DNA of 55,037 nt, from the NCBI GenBank assembly GCA_016207285.1, contig JACQPW010000033.1, positions 1-55,037 of the forward strand, written 5' to 3'. The stretch is from Candidatus Kerfeldbacteria bacterium (GTDB lineage: Bacteria; Patescibacteriota; Patescibacteriia; UBA9570). How positions within the stretch are numbered: the stretch's first letter is position 1; each line of letters begins with the position of its first letter. The translations under genes were made by a program, and so were the position numbers. Below, in pieces: positions 49,819-55,037 of this stretch. The notes under the pieces were generated by a model. The model ran no database searches, had not been told where the DNA came from, and worked only from the letters and a program-made list of their open reading frames with translations.

Positions 49819-51599
49819 CCTCTTTAGACCACATTCGCAATTTTTGTATTATTGCCCACATTGACCATGGTAAAAGCACCTTGGCTGATCGGTTATTAGA
49901 ATTGACTGGCACCGTCACCAAACGCGAGATGAAGGAACAACTCCTGGATTCCATGGATTTGGAACGGGAGCGTGGCATTACCATCAAGTTGCAGCCCGTG
50001 CGCATGGAATATAAGGGGCACGTTTTAAATTTGATCGATACGCCTGGTCATGTCGACTTTACCTATGAAGTATCACGCTCGTTGGCCGCCGTGGAAGGGG
50101 CTTTACTAGTCATCGATGCCTCGCAGGGGATCGAAGCGCAAACCCTAGCAAACTTATACCTCGCTGTTGAACAGAATCTAGAAATTATTCCGGTGATTAA
50201 TAAAATTGATTTACCGGCTGCCAATGTACCAAAAGTGATGCAGGAAATTAAAAGTTTACTGGGTTCGCGTGATGAAGAGATTATTGCCGTCTCCGCTAAG
50301 ACCGGAGAAAATGTTGAGGCGATTTTAGATGCGGTCATTGCCCGTATTGCTCCACCTAGTTCGGCGGGTAATGAAACTAAAGCGTTGATTTTTGATTCCA
50401 CCTTTGATGATTACCGCGGAGTGGTGGCGTATGTGCGGCTGATGCAAGGTAGTATTGGTCGCCATAGCAAATTGACCTTCATGCAAAACAAGATTCAAAC
50501 GGAAGCTCTAGAAGTCGGTTACTTTAAACCTAAATATTTAGCTCAGACGGAAATCAACAGTGGAGAGATCGGCTATGTCATTACTGGATTAAAATCGGTT
50601 GAAGATTGTAAAGTTGGTGATACCATTACGTTGACGCAGCAACCGGCTTCGGAAGCGTTGCCGGGTTACCAACAGGCCAAGCCGATGGTGTTTGCCAGTA
50701 TTTTTTGCAAAGAAGGTGACGATTATTCCAAACTGCGTGAGGCTCTCGGTAAATTAAAACTCAATGATGCCTCGTTAACCTATGAACCAGAAAATTCCAA
50801 AGCCCTTGGTTTTGGGTTTCGCTGTGGGTTTTTAGGATTATTGCATTTAGATGTGGTGCAAGAACGTCTCCATCGCGAGCATGACTTAGAATTGATTGTC
50901 ACTGTGCCGGCCGTAGCGTATCGTGTCACGAATACGAAAGGTCAGGTTGAAACGATTTCATCGCCATTGGATTGGCCTGACCCAACCCAGGTGAAATTAT
51001 CAGAGGAACCGGTAATGCAGGTGGATGTGGTCACACCCACCGACTACATTGGTGGTATTATGAAGTTACTCCAAGATCGTCGTGGTCAGCCGACCGGGAG
51101 TGATCTCGAATATCTCAATCCGGAGCGGGTGGTCATTCATTACCAGGTACCTCTCTCTGGGATCATCGTCGACTTTTATGATCGCTTAAAGAGCGTGTCT
51201 TCGGGTTACGCTTCCTTGAACTATGAATTCAAGGGCTTTATTGAGTGTAAAGTGCGGCGTTTAGATATTATGGTAGCAGGGGAGCCAATTGAAGCGTTAT
51301 CTTCCATTGTGTATGAAGATGAAGCCCAGTCAGCTGGCCGTAAGATTGTGGCTGCTTTAAAAAAGGTATTACCACGACAAATGTTTGAAGTTCGACTGCA
51401 AGCCGCGATTGGTGGTAAAATAATAGCATCGGAAAAAATCCCAGCTATGCGCAAGGACGTGACCGCCGGACTGTATGGCGGTGATATCAGCCGCAAACAT
51501 AAACTGTTAGATAAACAGAAGAAGGGTAAGGCTAAAATGAAAAGTATGGGCAAGGTGGATATTCCGAAAGAAGCCTTTTTGGCAGTTTTAAAGCGTTAA
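49815..51599 (+). CDS. lepA: Elongation factor 4 (LepA)
   Basis: Ribosome-associated translational GTPase. 594 aa from GTG at 49815, which overlaps the preceding stop (GTGA). G1 AHIDHGKST (~14-22), G2 RERGITI, G3 DTPGH, G4 NKID, then the LepA-specific domains: ALGFGFRCGFLGLLHLDVVQERLHREHDLELIVT and the C-terminal KVDIPKEAFLAVLKR with a basic DISRKHKLLDKQKKGKAKMK tail. Length is normal. Confidence 0.96.
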   Translation: MTSLDHIRNFCIIAHIDHGKSTLADRLLELTGTVTKREMKEQLLDSMDLERERGITIKLQPVRMEYKGHVLNLIDTPGHVDFTYEVSRSLAAVEGALLVIDASQGIEAQTLANLYLAVEQNLEIIPVINKIDLPAANVPKVMQEIKSLLGSRDEEIIAVSAKTGENVEAILDAVIARIAPPSSAGNETKALIFDSTFDDYRGVVAYVRLMQGSIGRHSKLTFMQNKIQTEALEVGYFKPKYLAQTEINSGEIGYVITGLKSVEDCKVGDTITLTQQPASEALPGYQQAKPMVFASIFCKEGDDYSKLREALGKLKLNDASLTYEPENSKALGFGFRCGFLGLLHLDVVQERLHREHDLELIVTVPAVAYRVTNTKGQVETISSPLDWPDPTQVKLSEEPVMQVDVVTPTDYIGGIMKLLQDRRGQPTGSDLEYLNPERVVIHYQVPLSGIIVDFYDRLKSVSSGYASLNYEFKGFIECKVRRLDIMVAGEPIEALSSIVYEDEAQSAGRKIVAALKKVLPRQMFEVRLQAAIGGKIIASEKIPAMRKDVTAGLYGGDISRKHKLLDKQKKGKAKMKSMGKVDIPKEAFLAVLKR

Positions 51600-51612
51600 T
51601 CATACGATACAC

Positions 51613-53400
51613 ATGCGTTTAGTTTCCTGGTCGATCAGTCTTGGCGTGTTGGTGATACCAGCCCTCAGTGTGGCGACTACCAGCATTGAACTATCTGATT
51701 TGGCAGTGGTGACCGGTGCAACCGAAGGCACGCTAGCGACTACCGGGTTGGCTCAGATTGGTGATGTCAATGGTGATGGCTATGAGGATGTTGCACTGGG
51801 CGCTCCGGATGCTGGCGACGAGAGCCAAGGAGCGGTCTACATTTTATACGGTCAGGCCGATCGGATTGATCAAGTGGTGTTTGCGGATTTACCGACTTTA
51901 GTAGGTGAAGAGGCGGGTGATCAGCTAGGTTCGGTGGTGGCTGGACTAGGGGATATCAATGCAGATAGTTATGATGATTTTGCGCTCACCTCACAATATC
52001 ATGACACGGGCGAGAATAATCCAGGAACTGTGTACCTGATCTATGGTCAGGCGACGGCGTATACTAATCAAACCGTGGCTAGTCGTCCCCGTTGGTATGG
52101 TGCCGATAATAATGATCATGCGGGTGTCAGTTTGGCCGGGGTTGGTGATATCAATAGTGATAGCTATGACGATTGGGCAGTTGGCGCCACTTGGCATGAT
52201 GATCGCAGTGGTGGCATCTATGTGCTCTATGGTCAGGCGACAGCTTTTACGGGTACGCAGCAGCTATCCGATCAGCCATTTTTTTCCGGCAGTGATGACT
52301 TTGATTATGCCGGTAGTGCTATAGCGGCTGGTGATGTCACTGGGGATGGCGTGTCCGATATCGTGGTATCTGCTCCACGGTATGATGGTACCGAACGAGA
52401 TGTCGGTACGGTCTACACGATTCCTGGTCGCACCACAGCATATAATAGTACTAACTTAGATACATTTACTAGTGTGAGTGGTGCCACCAAACGGGAGCGC
52501 ATCGGCACGAGCTTAGCTGTGGGTGATGTCACTGGTGATAATGTAAACGACATTATTGTTGGTGTACCGTACAGTGATACGGCTGGTGATAACGCCGGTG
52601 TGGTCTACGTTAATTCTACCGCTACAACCATCACTGGTGGAACAACCGGTGATCTGTTTGGTAAATCGTTAGCCTGGCTGGGGGACGTGACCGGTGATGG
52701 TGCCAATGATCTGTTGATTGGCGCACCATCCGAATTAGATCCACAAGCTGGTTTTGGCTGGTTACATTCCACATTGGCGGATTACCAATTGGCCGGTGAA
52801 GTCGTAGGTGACTTGGCTGGAGCCGTTGTGGCCGGTGCTGATTTGAATGGTGATGGTCAAACTGAGTTACTCATTGCCGCTCCACACTATGATGGCAATA
52901 GAGGTCGGCTCTATATTGGTTATTGGCCTATTTACACCTGTGCTAATTCAGTGGAGTTAGGCGGTCTATTGGCTGATTATCCCAGCACTGATTATAAATT
53001 GCGCAACTATGCTGCCAATAGTCACTTTAAAATTGCCGTGGAACGACGTGGTCAGCAAGCCTTTTTGATTAATTGTAATGCTAACCGGATTGAGCAGACA
53101 CTGACCTTTAATACGCGCACGCAACGTAAAATACTGGCGCGGGTATTTCGCGCCCGTGGTGCTAATCTCTTTATTGCAGTAACCCGGACTCCGAGCAAAC
53201 GCAAAATTAAAATCTTTCTCTATCAGCAAACTGAATCTGCGCTTGTAGAAACAGATTATTTGAAACGGAAATGGCGACCGCGTGGTTTTCGGATTAAATT
53301 AAACCATCACAATAAAGTAGTGTTGCAAAAAGGCCAAGAACGTAAACACCGGTTACGTTATCGGGTGCGCCTGGATTTAACTTTGAATCCATTAGACTAA
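51613..53400 (+). CDS. Secreted integrin-alpha-like FG-GAP propeller protein
   Basis: 595 aa. Signal peptide (MRLVSWSISLGVLVIPALSVA), then seven FG-GAP repeats (GDVNGDGYEDVALGAP, GDINADSYDDFALTS, GDINSDSYDDWAVGA, GDVTGDGVSDIVVSAP, GDVTGDNVNDIIVGVP, GDVTGDGANDLLIGAP, ADLNGDGQTELLIAAP). Seven repeats equal one integrin-type beta-propeller with calcium loops. The C-terminal ~145 residues form a basic beta-rich domain (KRKIKIFLYQQTE; RKHRLRYRVRLDL) with two Cys, possibly wall-binding. It lies between lepA and ftsW and shares a base with the ftsW ATG (TAATG), so it is made with wall-synthesis genes. Confidence 0.85.
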   Translation: MRLVSWSISLGVLVIPALSVATTSIELSDLAVVTGATEGTLATTGLAQIGDVNGDGYEDVALGAPDAGDESQGAVYILYGQADRIDQVVFADLPTLVGEEAGDQLGSVVAGLGDINADSYDDFALTSQYHDTGENNPGTVYLIYGQATAYTNQTVASRPRWYGADNNDHAGVSLAGVGDINSDSYDDWAVGATWHDDRSGGIYVLYGQATAFTGTQQLSDQPFFSGSDDFDYAGSAIAAGDVTGDGVSDIVVSAPRYDGTERDVGTVYTIPGRTTAYNSTNLDTFTSVSGATKRERIGTSLAVGDVTGDNVNDIIVGVPYSDTAGDNAGVVYVNSTATTITGGTTGDLFGKSLAWLGDVTGDGANDLLIGAPSELDPQAGFGWLHSTLADYQLAGEVVGDLAGAVVAGADLNGDGQTELLIAAPHYDGNRGRLYIGYWPIYTCANSVELGGLLADYPSTDYKLRNYAANSHFKIAVERRGQQAFLINCNANRIEQTLTFNTRTQRKILARVFRARGANLFIAVTRTPSKRKIKIFLYQQTESALVETDYLKRKWRPRGFRIKLNHHNKVVLQKGQERKHRLRYRVRLDLTLNPLD

Positions 53401-54557
53401 TGCGTCGACGTTTTTCTGCATTGACATCCCATTGGCACGTACCGAATTATACTTTGATCGGCCTGCTCTTAATTTTATTGATGTTTGGTTTGATCATGTT
53501 GTCGTCAGCTAGTTCAGTGGCCGGCTTCGAAAAGTTTGATGATCCATATTATTTTGTGAAACGGCAATTACTCTATGGTGTGTTGTTTGGGTTGCCCGTG
53601 ATGTGGTTGTTGTCGCGCATCGATTATCACATTTGGAAGCGCTATGCGTTTGCGCTAATTGTGGTGAATATCATTTTTCTGATTTTAGTATTGGTACCTG
53701 GAATTGGGGTAGAATTATTGGGGGCTCGGCGCTGGATTAACTTAGGTGGTATTTTATTTCAACCATCAGAACTGATTAAACTAACTTTTCTGCTCTATCT
53801 AGGGTTGTGGTTAGAAGCCCGGCAAAAAAGTCGGGCGATTCGTGACATTTCAACTGGGTTTGCTCCCTTCATGACCATGATTGGTTTTTTGGTCTTGATG
53901 ATTGCCGGTGTGCAGAAAGACCTGGGTACGATGGTCATTATTGCCGTCATTGCGGTCGTGGCTTATTTTATCGCCGGTGCTCCCTGGAAACATTTAGCGG
54001 TGATTGGAGCAGCTGGGGTGGCGATGTTACTCTTCTTAATTAAGGTGCTGCCATGGTTTATTCCCTCCTTTAGTTATCGAGCTAATCGGTTGACGGTGTT
54101 TTTGAATCCAGATCTGGATCCGCTAGGGATTGGTTTTCATATTAACCAGGCGTTGTTGGCGATTGGTTCGGGTGGTTTATTTGGCGTGGGGCTAGGCCAT
54201 TCGCGGCAAAAATTTAATTACTTACCAGAAGTAGCCACCGATTCTATTTTTGCGGTAGTCGCGGAAGAGATGGGGTTTATTATTGCCTTGAGTCTGGTGG
54301 CACTCTATGTTGGGATTATGTGGCAGGGGATCCAGGTAGCCAAAGCGGCCCCGGATCATTTCGGTAAAATTGTCGCGGCTGGGATTGTGACCTGGATTAC
54401 CTTTCAGGCCGTGGTTAACATTATGGCTATGTTGTCGCTACTACCGTTAACTGGCATTCCGTTACCATTCGTCAGTTATGGTAGTACCTCGATGGTTACT
54501 TTGCTGGCCGCCGTGGGCATTTTGATTAATATTTCGCGGCAAACTAATCAACGATAA
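53400..54557 (+). CDS. ftsW: SEDS-family peptidoglycan polymerase (FtsW/RodA)
   Basis: 385 aa with about ten membrane helices. SEDS signatures: FGLIMLSSASSVAG, ARRWINLGGILFQPSELIKL (~107-126), VQKDLGTMVIIAVIAVVAYFIAG (catalytic Asp, ~173), and GGLFGVGLGHSRQKFNYLPEVATDSIFAVVAEEMGF (~255-290), then LPLTGIPLPFVSYGSTSM. FtsW is preferred over RodA because murG follows after 1 nt, as in dcw clusters. Polymerises glycan strands from lipid II. Confidence 0.92.
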   Translation: MRRRFSALTSHWHVPNYTLIGLLLILLMFGLIMLSSASSVAGFEKFDDPYYFVKRQLLYGVLFGLPVMWLLSRIDYHIWKRYAFALIVVNIIFLILVLVPGIGVELLGARRWINLGGILFQPSELIKLTFLLYLGLWLEARQKSRAIRDISTGFAPFMTMIGFLVLMIAGVQKDLGTMVIIAVIAVVAYFIAGAPWKHLAVIGAAGVAMLLFLIKVLPWFIPSFSYRANRLTVFLNPDLDPLGIGFHINQALLAIGSGGLFGVGLGHSRQKFNYLPEVATDSIFAVVAEEMGFIIALSLVALYVGIMWQGIQVAKAAPDHFGKIVAAGIVTWITFQAVVNIMAMLSLLPLTGIPLPFVSYGSTSMVTLLAAVGILINISRQTNQR

Positions 54558-54558
54558 T

Positions 54559-55037
54559 ATGCGCATTCTGTTTAGTGGCGGTGGCACAGCCGGGTCAGTT
54601 ACACCATTATTAGCGTTAGCGGAACAGTTGCAGGAGCACGATCTCTATTTTGTTGGCACCAAGCGTGGTGTGGAACGGAAACTCGTGACTGGGATGACAT
54701 ACATTCCTTTATTAGCCGGAAAATGGCGACGTTATTTTTCTGTACGGAATGTATTGGATTTATTCGTTATTGTGGGTGCGTTCTTTCAAGCTTGGTTTTA
54801 TGTATTGAAGTATGCTCCGGATGTGGTGGTGTCAGCCGGTGGGTTTGTATCGGTGCCGGTAGTGTGGGCGGCTTGGTGGTGCAACATTCCAACGCTCGTG
54901 CACCATCAAGATGTGCAGATGAGCTTAGCTACTCGTTTAATGAAACCGTTTGCCAGTGTCGTCACTACGGCGCGGGAAATTGGTAACCCAGTACGATCAC
55001 TGACCGTCACCACGAATGATTTTAAGCTGGACTCCAC
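54559..55037 (+). CDS. murG: MurG N-terminal part (cut by window end)
   Basis: UDP-GlcNAc:lipid I transferase producing lipid II. Only the first ~159 residues are present: MRILFSGGGTAGSVTPLLALAEQL (the GGGTAGHVxP-type glycine loop, with Ser in place of His), FVGTKRGVERKLV, PDVVVSAGGFVSVPVVWAAW, IPTLVHHQDVQMSLATRLMKPFA and the end of the N-domain TAREIGNPVR. The His-to-Ser change in the first loop removes a residue near the acceptor site of E. coli MurG, which is worth noting. It starts 1 nt after ftsW. Confidence 0.92.
   Translation, partial: MRILFSGGGTAGSVTPLLALAEQLQEHDLYFVGTKRGVERKLVTGMTYIPLLAGKWRRYFSVRNVLDLFVIVGAFFQAWFYVLKYAPDVVVSAGGFVSVPVVWAAWWCNIPTLVHHQDVQMSLATRLMKPFASVVTTAREIGNPVRSLTVTTNDFKLDS

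Overview
The window looks like a chromosomal segment of a Patescibacteria (CPR) bacterium, probably from the Parcubacteria/Paceibacteria side. This is inferred from gene content, not from a marker tree. The supporting signs are moderate GC, the standard genetic code (TGA is used as a stop), dense operons with 1-40 nt overlaps, almost no Shine-Dalgarno sequences, DUF4012, a very large secreted protein with a VirB2/TrbC-like N-terminus, several FG-GAP, Asp-box and beta-helix secreted proteins, and dependence on imported vitamins.

Layout. 1-3.9 kb: hisS, a HIT hydrolase and a secreted FG-GAP/MopE protein. 4.0-17.2 kb: one long co-directional run from a strong promoter, comprising rpsU, yqeY, a 2805-aa surface protein, two single-pass thrombospondin-type-3 proteins, ybeY, a DgkA-type kinase and ftsA. 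17.2-18.6 kb: a double hairpin, a promoter with palindromes, then ftsZ and tandem terminators. 18.7-19.05 kb: a small GC-rich gene with its own SD and terminator. 19.1-24.4 kb: a small secreted protein, a G8-domain (CEMIP/PKHD1-like) protein and a divergent beta-helix protein. 24.4-30.8 kb: a cobalamin/dNTP block with nrdR, cobA, a convergent Asp-box protein, nrdJ (class II RNR) behind tandem NrdR boxes, and an ECF-S-like membrane protein. 30.8-35.4 kb: a 48-aa membrane peptide locus, small proteins, and a nitrogen block of glnA, an unknown protein and a GAF-ANTAR regulator. 35.4-38.6 kb: thiBPQ under a TPP riboswitch. 38.7-49.8 kb: rnpB, then an exopolysaccharide cluster (initiating sugar transferase, three GT4 enzymes, Wzz-like, DUF4012, MurJ, GT-C-like). 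49.8-55.0 kb: lepA, an integrin-like FG-GAP protein, ftsW/rodA, and murG cut by the window end.

The main discovery candidate is at glnA. Between a TTGACA/TATACT promoter and the glnA start, the leader can form two short hairpins with hexaloops AATGTC and AACGCT. Both have A at position 1 and G at position 4, the signature of ANTAR-protein RNA targets. The 3' arm of the second hairpin is also the base of an intrinsic terminator. A GAF-ANTAR protein is encoded just upstream on the same strand. I infer a complete ANTAR antitermination circuit controlling glutamine synthetase in a CPR-type genome.

Other strong regulatory signals are two NrdR boxes 32 bp apart around the nrdJ -10 element, a complete TPP riboswitch with terminator before thiB, a perfect SD inside a hairpin at rpsU (the only native gene with a strong SD here), and two mutually complementary hairpins between ftsA and ftsZ. 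No CRISPR array, IS element, tRNA or ribosomal RNA was seen.
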